Source of the DNA: Planctomycetota bacterium
GTDB taxonomy: Bacteria > Planctomycetota > UBA1135 > GCA-002686595
Direction of reading: 5' to 3'
Assembly: GCA_029259675.1 (NCBI GenBank)
Contig: JAJDES010000471.1
Span: 1 to 15,553, forward strand
Length of the DNA stretch: 15,553 nucleotides
The notes under the pieces were generated by a model. It was not told where the DNA came from. It was given only the letters and a program-made list of their open reading frames with translations, and did no database searches. The translations under genes were made by a program, and so were the position numbers. Positions 1 through 7,936 of this stretch are shown piece after piece; positions within the stretch are counted from its first letter, which is position 1, and every line of letters starts with the position of its first letter.

Positions 1-2493
1 AATGGGCTTAGGGTCGCTCTGAGCCTGCGGCTCGGGCCCCGAAATGGGATCGCGGGCCGCGGCCGCTCGCAGGGCTTGGAGGCGTTCTTCCAGGGCCGCG
101 AATCGGACGCTTTTTGAGCCCATTTCCCGTGCGTGGTCCAAATGTGCTTCGGCCTCGTCCAGGCGCTGCTTGGCCAGGGCCCATTCGGCGGCCCGCAGGA
201 CGATTTCGATCGATTCGGGCAATCTGGCTTGCAGGCTGTCAAAGCCGGCTCGAACCTCGGCGTCCAAGTCGAACTCGATTTGAGCTTCGAGAACCGCCCA
301 GTCGAGGGCTGTCCAAGGTGCCCAAGCCTCAGCGATGGGTTGCAGCTGCTTGAGAATCACATCCGGCCTGCGCTGCCCGATCAGGATTTGGGCAAGTTCC
401 TCCAAAAAGTCCCGCTCCAACGGGCTTGGCTCGCGCTGCAGCAAAGCCTTCGTCAGCGGCGCCAAATGAGCCGGGTTGAACTCGACTCTTTCCGCCCGCG
501 ATTCCCAAGGGCTGCTTAGGGTTTGCGCGCCAAAGTGCTCACCTAGGAAGGCGGCCAAGGGTGAGTCCGGATTGGACTCGCTCAGGCGCGCGGCGAACTG
601 AGCCCGCTCGGCATGGGCCAAAACCGGGCTATTGCGATCCATCCAAAGGCCCCATTTGGCCCGGCGCCTGGGCGCTTGGCAGGGCATCAATTCGAGTTTG
701 GTTTGCCGCGCGGCTGCAAGGGCTCCTCTGCTAAGAATGGCTGCGGACGGGGCTTCGAGGGGGCGCACTTGCAGCAACAATTCCGTGCCCAATTCACGCG
801 CGGCGATGCGGCTGGAGCTGGGCATCCAGGCCACGACGGGTGTGGCCGAATCTAGCCAGGCGCGAGTCGCCGGTGCCGTGGGTGCTGCAATCCATTGCAC
901 GCCGGGGGGACCGAGGATGTGGGGTCCGAAGTTGGAGGGAGCCAGGACCAAAGCGTAGGAGCCCGCCTGTATGGCAGCGTCGGCGTCGGTTGGAGATAGC
1001 CAATCGCCGGCGGGCATTTTTGTTTCGCCGTGCAAGCTTTGCTCAAGCGCCGGTCCGAACTCAAACCAATCGGCGCAGCGATCGACACTCCAATCCGGAC
1101 GTTCGGATAGGACCTCGAGCAATGGGGTCGAAAGCGGACCGCAGAGGAGAATGCGTGCGGCATCGTTGGATGCAAGCAGGGTCAGCGCCGCTTTCAAGCG
1201 TTCGCGCTCCGCCGCGGCTTCGTTGCGAGTCGGCGTCAAACGCCGCGCATCGATCCAAGCCACTTTGTCGGCGTCCCAATCCTCAACGGAAAGCAATCCG
1301 TTCGGGGTTTCCACCACCCAGTGCGGGATTCTGCCGGTGCCGGTAAGCCAAGGGCTGAAACACCAATTCGCCTGGGGGCGCAGAAAGAGAGGCAAGCTCA
1401 AGCTAAGTAGGCAAAGCGCTGCTGCCAACTTTCGGCTGACTTCAGGCGCTTGATCGCGGGCCGCGAATAAAGCCAGCAATGAACCGCCGCATGCGAGTGC
1501 AATAAACAGCGGAAACCACCTGTTTTGGCCGGGATTGGAGCTGAGTTGATCCAACTCCATCATCCGGCTGGAGCTTTGAATGGCGAAGTTCAGTAGCCAC
1601 GGACCCAGGGCCAATCCGCACAGGCATGCACCCATTTGTCCTGTGCGTAGCTGTCGTCCCAGACTCGCTCCCAGGGCCAAGCCCGGTGCTATCCAAATCG
1701 CCGCAGCCAACGGCGCGCCGGCCACAAAACTGCCCAAGTAGGAGGGGCTGAGCGGCAGTTTTTGACTCCAGTCCAAGTTCAATTTGGGGTGCGTGACAAG
1801 TGAGCTCAGGAAGCCTTGCAAAGCGCCGGGAGTGATGAGTTGGGACATTCGTTGCATGCCCAGCAATGTGAGCGAGGCTGCAAGTGTCAGGCCGAATGCG
1901 AGTACCTGTCGCGAGTGTCCGGCGCGTCCGCCGCGGCCGAAGGCGACCGCGCCGAGGAGGATGGTTGCGCACAGGGCAATGGCTACGGTCGCGTCATCTT
2001 CCGGGCGACCCAGGCCGAATCCGCGCAAGCCGCGCGCCAGGATTTCCAGGCAGGCACCCAGGCCGGATCCGGCCAAGCACCATCCGAGCCATTGCAAAGC
2101 ATTGCGTTGTGTGAATTGGCGCTCCGGGTGGCTGCGCGTGATCAAGAGCAGCAACATGGCGAGTGCCGCGCACAACCCGACTGCTTCCAAACGACTTTCG
2201 ACAATCCAGCACGGTGCCAGCACAAAGGCTTGCAGGACCAATCCCGCAAGGCAGCCCGCAATCAAAGAGATGGGGGCGAAGGCGACGCTGCGCAGGCCGA
2301 ATGTGAGCCCCAGGGCCAGGAGAGGCAAAGTTCGCAAGCAGACTCGGTCGAAGGCGCTCGAGCTGCTTAGCAAACTGGCGTGCATGCCGTCGACGGCGCG
2401 CGAGCTGCCCAACACAATTCCAACGACGACTCCGAGTGCGAGCCAGCGCCGGGTGGAGGGGGCGCGGGCCGAATCGATTGTGGGTTGGTCCAT
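1..2493 (-). CDS. Polytopic membrane protein with spermidine-synthase-like and TPR-like regions (partial, C-terminus missing)
   Basis: One frame stays open from ATG 2493 to the left edge, giving 831 codons with no stop. Residues 1-371 are very hydrophobic, with about ten membrane segments (roughly 17-31, 53-72, 74-98, 104-119, 133-153, 168-186, 196-212, 252-280, 287-306, 328-345 and 354-371). Residues 391-600 recall the spermidine synthase fold: WVVETPNGLLSVEDW resembles the family's opening beta-strands, followed by an E-A-A-A-E segment like the family's Y/E-A-x-x-H/E helix, then ILLCGPLSTP (about 447-456) where the glycine-rich SAM loop should be, then SYALVLAPSNFGP (about 512-524) where the family has YDVIISDxxDP. 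The loop glycines and catalytic acids are missing, so catalysis is doubtful. Residues about 710-815 are Glu/Ala/Leu-rich paired helices of TPR type. Membrane-fused spermidine-synthase-like proteins are known in bacteria. The family call is inference, but the open frame and membrane segments are plain. No clear Shine-Dalgarno precedes the ATG. Confidence 0.72.
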   Translation of the reverse strand, partial: MDQPTIDSARAPSTRRWLALGVVVGIVLGSSRAVDGMHASLLSSSSAFDRVCLRTLPLLALGLTFGLRSVAFAPISLIAGCLAGLVLQAFVLAPCWIVESRLEAVGLCAALAMLLLLITRSHPERQFTQRNALQWLGWCLAGSGLGACLEILARGLRGFGLGRPEDDATVAIALCATILLGAVAFGRGGRAGHSRQVLAFGLTLAASLTLLGMQRMSQLITPGALQGFLSSLVTHPKLNLDWSQKLPLSPSYLGSFVAGAPLAAAIWIAPGLALGASLGRQLRTGQMGACLCGLALGPWLLNFAIQSSSRMMELDQLSSNPGQNRWFPLFIALACGGSLLALFAARDQAPEVSRKLAAALCLLSLSLPLFLRPQANWCFSPWLTGTGRIPHWVVETPNGLLSVEDWDADKVAWIDARRLTPTRNEAAAERERLKAALTLLASNDAARILLCGPLSTPLLEVLSERPDWSVDRCADWFEFGPALEQSLHGETKMPAGDWLSPTDADAAIQAGSYALVLAPSNFGPHILGPPGVQWIAAPTAPATRAWLDSATPVVAWMPSSSRIAARELGTELLLQVRPLEAPSAAILSRGALAAARQTKLELMPCQAPRRRAKWGLWMDRNSPVLAHAERAQFAARLSESNPDSPLAAFLGEHFGAQTLSSPWESRAERVEFNPAHLAPLTKALLQREPSPLERDFLEELAQILIGQRRPDVILKQLQPIAEAWAPWTALDWAVLEAQIEFDLDAEVRAGFDSLQARLPESIEIVLRAAEWALAKQRLDEAEAHLDHAREMGSKSVRFAALEERLQALRAAAARDPISGPEPQAQSDPKPI

Positions 2494-2576
2494 GGAAATC
2501 TGGGTCGCGCGGGGATGGCCTGCGCAATCGGGCGAGCTTGCGTATTCGCTGTGCTGTCGCTTCGCTCGAATGTGCG

Positions 2577-2596
2577 GCCCGCTTAGAGTAGCGGGC
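2577..2596. promoter_or_regulatory. Inverted repeat just upstream of mutY
   Basis: GCCCGCT (2577-2583) and AGCGGGC (2590-2596) form a perfect 7-bp inverted repeat around a 6-base loop. It ends 4 bases before the GTG proposed as the mutY start and lies in the 107-bp gap shared with the divergent membrane-protein gene. It could be an operator, or an RNA hairpin covering the ribosome binding region. It could also mean that mutY really starts at the in-frame GTG at 2631. Confidence 0.4.
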
Positions 2597-2600
2597 GAAG

Positions 2601-3734
2601 GTGACTCGATCAGCGCACAGCTTGGGCTCGGTGGAAATCGATGGGAAGCGAGCGGCGGAGCTGCGCCGCCAGCTCTTGCGCTGGTACGACCGCTGCGCAC
2701 GGCGCTTGCCGTGGCGCGAAACTCGCGATCCCTATCGAATTTGGATCAGCGAGGCGATGTTGCAACAAACGCGGGTTGAAACAGCCATCCCCTATTGGGA
2801 GCGCTTTCTGGAGCAGCTCCCGAAGGTGGAGGATCTGGCCTTGGCTGAGGAGCGCGATTTGCTCGCGCTGTGGAGCGGGCTCGGTTACTACCGGCGTGTG
2901 CGCTCCCTTCAGGCCGCGGCGCGGGTTGTTGTTGATCAGCATGCGGGCCAATTCCCAACGGACAAAAATCAGGCCTTGGCGCTCCCGGGAGTGGGCCCGT
3001 ACACGGCCGGCGCGGTGCTGTCGATCGCCTACGACCAAGCTGTCGCGTTGGTGGATGGAAACGTTTTGCGCGTGTTTGCGCGCCTATTTGCGCTCGAACA
3101 CGCCCTCGACTCCGGCGAGCTCAAACGCAAATCATGGGGGTTGGCCGAAGCGCTGCTGCCGCGTCGCTCGCGCACGCGCAAGACCGGCCCGGGGGCTTGG
3201 AATCAAGCCCTGATGGAGTTGGGAGCAACCCTGTGCAAGGTGCGGGAGCCCGATTGCGCGAATTGCCCCTTGGCGAATTTTTGTCTCGCTAAGGCCCAGG
3301 GCAAAACGGCCCAATTGCCCCTGGCTCCCAGGCGCAAATCGGCTACGCAGGTGCAACTTGAGCAACTGGTGGTTCTGAACAAAGCCGGGCTGCTGCTCGT
3401 GGAGCGTCCGGCCAAGGGGCGCATGGCGGGACTCTGGGAATTGCCCACGCGCGAGTGCTCAAAGGAGCCGGCGACGCACCTTTATCCCTCCGGCTATCCC
3501 GAAATCGGGGCAAATTGTGGCTGGAGCGCTGGACGGGAACTGGGCGAAATTCGGCACGGCATTACACGCTATCGAATTCGCGCCACGGTCCGCCTCGGAC
3601 GTTTGGAGGGGCGACTGCGACCGGCTGGCAGCCTGCGAAGGGTTGCCTTGGCCAGTTTGGAGCGAGCACCTTTGACGGGCATGACACGCAAGGCGCTGGG
3701 CTTGCCGGGCGTTCAAGAGGCGCTCGGGGAATGA
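2601..3734 (+). CDS. mutY: A/G-specific adenine DNA glycosylase MutY
   Basis: MutY removes adenine mispaired with 8-oxoguanine in base-excision repair. The 377-residue length is close to the usual 350-390. The HhH-GPD domain (about 20-235) has the catalytic Glu in SEAMLQQT (E51), the helix-hairpin-helix LPGVGPYTAGAV (128-139) and the catalytic Asp in ALVDGNV (D152). Four cysteines (212, 219, 222, 228) are spaced C-X6-C-X2-C-X5-C, as in the [4Fe-4S] cluster of this family. The C-terminal NUDIX-like domain that senses 8-oxoG starts near 250, with RPAKGRMAGLWELPT (269-283) and IRHGITRYRI (317-326) matching the usual GGLWEFP and HxFTHF signatures. The GTG at 2601 is one possible start; GTG 2631 would shorten it by ten residues without touching a motif. 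The glycosyltransferase follows on the same strand after 153 bases. Confidence 0.95.
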   Translation: MTRSAHSLGSVEIDGKRAAELRRQLLRWYDRCARRLPWRETRDPYRIWISEAMLQQTRVETAIPYWERFLEQLPKVEDLALAEERDLLALWSGLGYYRRVRSLQAAARVVVDQHAGQFPTDKNQALALPGVGPYTAGAVLSIAYDQAVALVDGNVLRVFARLFALEHALDSGELKRKSWGLAEALLPRRSRTRKTGPGAWNQALMELGATLCKVREPDCANCPLANFCLAKAQGKTAQLPLAPRRKSATQVQLEQLVVLNKAGLLLVERPAKGRMAGLWELPTRECSKEPATHLYPSGYPEIGANCGWSAGRELGEIRHGITRYRIRATVRLGRLEGRLRPAGSLRRVALASLERAPLTGMTRKALGLPGVQEALGE

Positions 3735-3887
3735 ACTTGCGGCCCGGGGCCGATATGCTTCGCCACCCAGCGGCAGGCAAGTCCGCCCGCCCCAAAGAGG
3801 AAACAGACCATTAGCTCCCAAGCAGCAAGCCCCAAGGACTCGTCCGCTTTTAACAGTCCGGGCGATAGCCTCGAATTCGAGCGAGAT

Positions 3888-4769
3888 GTGTCATTGGCGG
3901 GCGTTTCGATCGTCGTCCCCGCCTACAACGAAGAATTGGGGATCGAAGGGGTGGTTCAGCGCTTGTCGGAGCTGGACTTGAAACGGCCGGTGGAACTTTT
4001 GGTCGTAAATGACGGCTCCAGGGATCGCACGGCGGAAATTCTGACGCGGCTGGAGGCGAAGTTTGAATTCCTGCGGGTGATCACGCATCCCAGCAATCGC
4101 GGTTACGGTGCTTCGCTGCTGACCGGATTCGCAAACGTCCGCCACAAGGTTGTGATCATTACCGATGCCGACGGCACCTACCCGGAAGATCGCATTGTTG
4201 ATTTGCTCGATCGCATCGACGACGGAGCTGAGATGGCGGTCGGAGCGCGGCGCGGTGCGGATGTTCACATCCCCATGATCCGCCGTCCGGCCAAGGCCAC
4301 CCTGCGGAAGTTGGCTTCCTTTTTGGCGGGCATGCCGATTCCCGACTTGAATTCGGGCTTGCGCGCCTTCCGGCGCGAGTTGGTACTGCAATACCGCGCG
4401 ATCCTGCCCGCGGGCTTCAGCTTTACGACCACGATTACGTTGGCGTCCCTGACCAACGGGCACCGCGTGGATTATGTGGACATCGCCTACGCTCACCGTT
4501 CGGGGAGTTCGAAGATTCGGCCCATCCGAGACACGCTCGGGTTCACGGCGCTGATCATTCGAACGGTGCTCTATTTCAATCCGCTAAAGGTGTTCTATCC
4601 CTTGGCCCTGGCCCTGCTCTTGGGCTTGGTCGCCTTGCTCTACCACGACATCTTTCACGAGCAGCCGCCGAACTTGGGAGACAAGACGGTGATGATCTTC
4701 GTTGCCCTCGTTCAAGTGCTGAGCGTCGGGCTGTTGGCGGATTTGATCGAAAAGCGTTCGCGGCTTTAG
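3888..4769 (+). CDS. Family 2 glycosyltransferase, DPM1/polyprenyl-phosphate sugar transferase type, with C-terminal membrane anchor
   Basis: This 293-residue protein probably moves a sugar from a nucleotide donor to polyprenyl phosphate on the inner face of the membrane. The GT-A fold is seen in VSIVVPAYNEE (6-16), VVNDGSRDRT (39-48), THPSNRGYGASLLTGF (66-81) and the metal-binding ITDADGTYPEDR (91-102, with D93 and D95). PDLNSGLRAFRR (152-163) and the HRSGSSKI segment (203-210) are typical of the DPM/ArnC group. Two or three hydrophobic stretches (about 217-230, 235-252, 265-286) anchor the C-terminus. GTG 3888 is the first ordinary start. The frame is open back to the mutY stop, and a GAGGA (3797-3801) sits 8 bases before an in-frame ATT at 3810, which would add 26 low-complexity residues. 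The stop overlaps the stop of the convergent gene. The exact sugar and acceptor cannot be read. Confidence 0.88.
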   Translation: MSLAGVSIVVPAYNEELGIEGVVQRLSELDLKRPVELLVVNDGSRDRTAEILTRLEAKFEFLRVITHPSNRGYGASLLTGFANVRHKVVIITDADGTYPEDRIVDLLDRIDDGAEMAVGARRGADVHIPMIRRPAKATLRKLASFLAGMPIPDLNSGLRAFRRELVLQYRAILPAGFSFTTTITLASLTNGHRVDYVDIAYAHRSGSSKIRPIRDTLGFTALIIRTVLYFNPLKVFYPLALALLLGLVALLYHDIFHEQPPNLGDKTVMIFVALVQVLSVGLLADLIEKRSRL

Positions 4770-5218
4770 CCCACGGAACGCAATTCGGAGCAAACGCCGC
4801 GCACCAAGCGTCGCAGGAAGTGATCGAGTTCTTTCTCGCCGGCGCTCTGCACGGCGACGCGCGCTCCCAACTCCGGGCACAGGGCGCGTCCGTCGGAATC
4901 GCGTTGCAACTGAACTTGGCGTTCGGCCAAGGGCGCAGTCTGGCCCTTCCCGATTAATTGCAAATCGAGACCGTTGCCATTACTGGCGATGCGCAGGGTG
5001 AATTCGAGTCCGTCATCGCCGCGCAGCAAATAGCGCAGGGAGTCCGATGCCGGTGAATCGGGGTAAACGCAGCCTGCAATGGAAACGCGTCGTTGATCCC
5101 TAATGGCGACATGCGGAGCGTGCAAGTCGAGGTCGCGGAGACGGCGCAGCAGCTCCCGAAGTTCCGAAGAATCGAGCGGAAGTTGGGCGCTTGAGGAGTT
5201 GTTGAATTCGGGACGCAT
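4766..5218 (-). CDS. Conserved-looking small protein of unknown function (150 aa)
   Basis: I do not recognise a family. The ATG at 5218 is chosen because GGAGGG lies a few bases upstream on the minus strand, one of the clearest ribosome binding sites in the window. The frame continues further upstream but only into the divergent intergenic region. The product is soluble, without a signal peptide. It has a Leu/Arg-rich helix (about 18-31, SELRELLRRLRDLD), then alternating strand-like segments (HVAIRDQRRVSIAGCVY, GLEFTLRIASNGNGLDLQLIG) and a C-terminal helix with two cysteines apart from those in the middle. This suggests an alpha+beta fold. The gene is convergent with the glycosyltransferase, and the two stops share bases 4767-4768. 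It is divergent from the HEAT/VWA gene. Confidence 0.6.
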   Translation of the reverse strand: MRPEFNNSSSAQLPLDSSELRELLRRLRDLDLHAPHVAIRDQRRVSIAGCVYPDSPASDSLRYLLRGDDGLEFTLRIASNGNGLDLQLIGKGQTAPLAERQVQLQRDSDGRALCPELGARVAVQSAGEKELDHFLRRLVRGVCSELRSVG

Positions 5219-5487
5219 GGGCCCTCCGATGAGATTGTTGTGCGAGTGGAGAGGCTCTATCGGATGGATCGTCCAAAGAGTTGATAGCCTTGCGGTCCGC
5301 CGCGCCGGGGCCCGGAGGCTTGCCGGAGCGGGCGACAGCGCCATTTCGCGCCCATGCGGGCGTCAAACAAGAATTTATCGCCATGAAGCGAAACGCCAGC
5401 GAAGCAATCGACACGCACTTTATTTGCCAGCATGCGGTTGCCGGCAGTCCTCGCGCCGGCGTGCGCGGGTTCGAATTTGACAACCGC
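5219..5487. other. Divergent intergenic region before the HEAT/VWA gene
   Basis: These 269 bases separate the small minus-strand gene from the secreted HEAT/VWA gene and should hold promoters for both. I could not pick a convincing -35/-10 pair. The HEAT/VWA frame is open back to 5281, with an ATG at 5281 and another at 5383, but those residues look unlike protein and the hydrophobic signal peptide starts only at 5488. Confidence 0.4.
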
Positions 5488-7719
5488 ATGTTTGTCCTGC
5501 GCGCGTTGTTCTTGGTTGCGTTTCTTGGGTTGGGAGCGCGCGCTTTGGGTGCGCAATCAAGCGCCTTGGCACTCACGCTCGACGGCGATGGCGACCGCGC
5601 AAAGGGAAAGGCCTGGCACAGTTTGCTGACTCCGTTGGGAGAGTCGGAGGAGAGTGCCGAAGATCAACTCCGTGCACTGCTCGAGGAACTGAAGTTGATG
5701 CGCGACAATGCGCCTGTGGATTTGGTTCGCGAAATCGCCAACTTGGGCACGCGCGAAGCTTTGAACGGACTGATTGAGATTTACGACACGCTGGGAAGTT
5801 CGTTCATGCGCAAGACCTTCCTGCGCAGCTTCATGATTTTCGACGGCAACGCGGATTCGGGCAGACCCGCCTTGCAGCAGTTGATGAATGTCGCCACCGG
5901 GTCCAAGAGCGAAGAAATGCGCTTGGAGGCGCTCGAGGCCATTGCGGGGTGCACAAACTTGGGCAGTAGCTTCTTGGCCATGATCGTGGAGTCCGATGCC
6001 GACTCCGAAGTTCGAAAGAAGGCGATGGAGTACCGCGCCGCCAGCTTTGACAGCAGCGATCAGCGCTGGTTTCGAGCGCTGTTTGAAGCGGGGCTGGGCA
6101 ATCAAGGGCATCCCGATCTACGCCCGGGGTACAGGCCGTTGCCGAAGATTCGTGCGGAGGCTTTCCGTGCGCTCCTGGGCGAGATGAATTCGGAGGCGTT
6201 GCGCAACTTTACCGGCGACCGTCAGGCGCAAGTGCGTCGCTTGGCTTTGAATGAACTTTGGGTTCGAGCCGATGAAGGTGTGCTTAAGCTGGCCGAGCAA
6301 ACTTGGCGCGAAGTGCGCGATTGGCCCGAGAACCGGGCAATTGCAGCAAAGATACTTTTGGATATGCAGGGTGAGGATGTGGCCGAGAAGATCATGAAGG
6401 AGGCCACGCGAGTGGGTTCCTCATTGACCCTAATGGAGGAGGTCGCGCCGATTTTTGCAGAGTTAGAGTCGAGCAATGTGACTAAGAAATTGGTCTCCAT
6501 GTTCAAGAAGAAAGACCTTTCCGGTCAGTACTTTGCCATGCATGCGCTGCGTTCATCGGACTTGAAAGATGTGAACAAAGCTTTGCGCAAGATGATTCGT
6601 TCGAAGGACACTTTGATCGCGCGCAAGGCCATGCAAATCTTGACCGAGCGCGACGACCAGGAAGCGGCGAACGATCTGCGCAAGTTTCTTTCAAAGAAGG
6701 TGGATGGGGAACTGGCGGGCAAGGCCTTCCAAGCCTTATTTGGTTTGCGCGGCGACTACGAAGATTGGGCCGCGGAGCTCCCTGATTTCATGACTCACCG
6801 CTCTGCAACGGTGCGAGTGGCGGCCGTTCGGGCCCTGGGGCAAGCGCGCGATGCTCGCGATTTTGAGGCTCTGACGAGCGCGCTCGATGACAGTCACTGG
6901 AGCGTGCGCTACGAGGCATTGCGCGCACTGGCGGCCCTGCGAATTCCGAAGGCCGTGCCGGCGCTAGTTTCGAGCATGGAGCGAGAGGAACCGCGGTTGC
7001 GCTACGAAATCGGACGGCTGTTGGAGGATTTGACCGGCAAGCACTATGGGCAGCAATTAGTCGCTTGGCAGGATTGGTTGGAAGAGGAGGGCGCGGAACC
7101 CACGGTTCTCACCGAGCAAGAAGCTGAGCGCGCCCGGCGTGTCGATGATGAAAGGCGCGATCGAGATAGCAGTGGAGCGGCATTCTTCGGCCTCGAAATT
7201 CACTCCAAGCGCATGATCTTTGTGCTCGATCTATCGCGCTCCATGCTTGAAAGGTCCAGGGGCCACTACGCCCACGAAGAGGGCGAGCCGCGGATCGACA
7301 TTGCGAAGCGTGAGTTGATTCACACGCTCGGTGTTTTGGACAGCACGGCCCTGATCAATTTGATTTCCTTCAGTGACAAGGCGGACCCGTGGAAGAAGGA
7401 GTCGGTTCCATTCAGTGCGCGCATGTTGGATCGAGCGACCAGCTACATAAAGAAACTGAGCACGGATTTTGGCGGCACCAACCTGCACGCGGCGTTAAAG
7501 CTGGCCTTTGAAAGTCCGGACGTGGACACCATCGTGATTCTTTCCGACGGCTTCCCTTCGGTCGGAGATATCGTGGATCCAAAACGGTTGCGCATGGAAG
7601 TGGCCAGTTGGAACGAATTCCGCCGGATCGCCATTCACTGCGTGGCCTTGGGTGACGACATTGGGCTGTTGCGCGAACTGTCCAAGGACTCGAACGGGAA
7701 GTATCAACACGTCCCCTAG
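5488..7719 (+). CDS. Secreted HEAT-repeat and von Willebrand factor A domain protein
   Basis: The predicted 743-residue protein begins with a signal peptide (MFVLRALFLVAFLGLGARALGA, likely cleaved before QS), so it works outside the cytoplasmic membrane. That peptide decides the start at 5488. Residues about 60-520 are helical HEAT-like repeats, clearest at 437-515 where successive units carry VRVAAVRALG, WSVRYEALRALAAL and PRLRYEIGRLLEDL. A charged linker follows. The VWA domain (about 572-743) has an intact metal-ion-dependent adhesion site: D581-L-S583-R-S585, T664 in FGGTN and D687 in ILSDGFP. VWA domains bind partner proteins through a metal ion, and HEAT repeats are scaffolds, so this is likely a binding or assembly protein rather than an enzyme. 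Domain pairs like this are common in Planctomycetota (general knowledge). No partner gene such as a MoxR ATPase is adjacent. No clear Shine-Dalgarno is present. Confidence 0.85.
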   Translation: MFVLRALFLVAFLGLGARALGAQSSALALTLDGDGDRAKGKAWHSLLTPLGESEESAEDQLRALLEELKLMRDNAPVDLVREIANLGTREALNGLIEIYDTLGSSFMRKTFLRSFMIFDGNADSGRPALQQLMNVATGSKSEEMRLEALEAIAGCTNLGSSFLAMIVESDADSEVRKKAMEYRAASFDSSDQRWFRALFEAGLGNQGHPDLRPGYRPLPKIRAEAFRALLGEMNSEALRNFTGDRQAQVRRLALNELWVRADEGVLKLAEQTWREVRDWPENRAIAAKILLDMQGEDVAEKIMKEATRVGSSLTLMEEVAPIFAELESSNVTKKLVSMFKKKDLSGQYFAMHALRSSDLKDVNKALRKMIRSKDTLIARKAMQILTERDDQEAANDLRKFLSKKVDGELAGKAFQALFGLRGDYEDWAAELPDFMTHRSATVRVAAVRALGQARDARDFEALTSALDDSHWSVRYEALRALAALRIPKAVPALVSSMEREEPRLRYEIGRLLEDLTGKHYGQQLVAWQDWLEEEGAEPTVLTEQEAERARRVDDERRDRDSSGAAFFGLEIHSKRMIFVLDLSRSMLERSRGHYAHEEGEPRIDIAKRELIHTLGVLDSTALINLISFSDKADPWKKESVPFSARMLDRATSYIKKLSTDFGGTNLHAALKLAFESPDVDTIVILSDGFPSVGDIVDPKRLRMEVASWNEFRRIAIHCVALGDDIGLLRELSKDSNGKYQHVP

Positions 7720-7792
7720 GTTTGATCGCCCAATTTCAGTGCGGCTTCCAAATTACAGAAATCTTGATGCGCGTTTCGACTGATGAACCATT

Positions 7793-7808
7793 CCCCAGTG
7801 CTGTGGGG
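7793..7808. other. Small hairpin downstream of the HEAT/VWA gene
   Basis: CCCCA (7793-7797) and TGGGG (7804-7808) pair around a 6-base loop, 74 bases after the stop. It could slow or end transcription, but no T-run follows, so a terminator is not supported on sequence alone. Confidence 0.3.
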
Positions 7809-7904
7809 GCCGGAAACCCCAATTCCCTGCAATCACCCCCGGAGCGAGCTCATCTGCTTGCGATTGCAGTTGGAACATCTGCGCTATCGCCGCAACCCGT
7901 TGGA

Positions 7905-7928
7905 ACCGAGCCTTCGGCGCCGGTAAGG
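7905..7928 (+). promoter_or_regulatory. Hairpin next to the ribosome binding site of the flippase-like gene
   Basis: ACCG-A-GCC (7905-7912) can pair with GGC-G-CCGGT ending at 7924, with one bulged base. It abuts AAGG (7925-7928), the only Shine-Dalgarno-like sequence, 8 bases before the TTG start at 7937. It supports that start and may modulate ribosome access. Confidence 0.35.
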
Positions 7929-7936
7929 TCCCTCGC

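Noticed and set aside
1784..2779. 331-codon open frame on the plus strand, opposite the left-edge membrane protein
   Set aside because: Its translation is Arg/Ala/Pro-rich without a hydrophobic core or motif, and the opposite strand gives clean membrane segments. It also runs into mutY.
5281..5487. Longer N-terminus for the HEAT/VWA protein from ATG 5281 or 5383
   Set aside because: It would bury the evident signal peptide at 5488 behind up to 69 residues of poor, repeat-free sequence.
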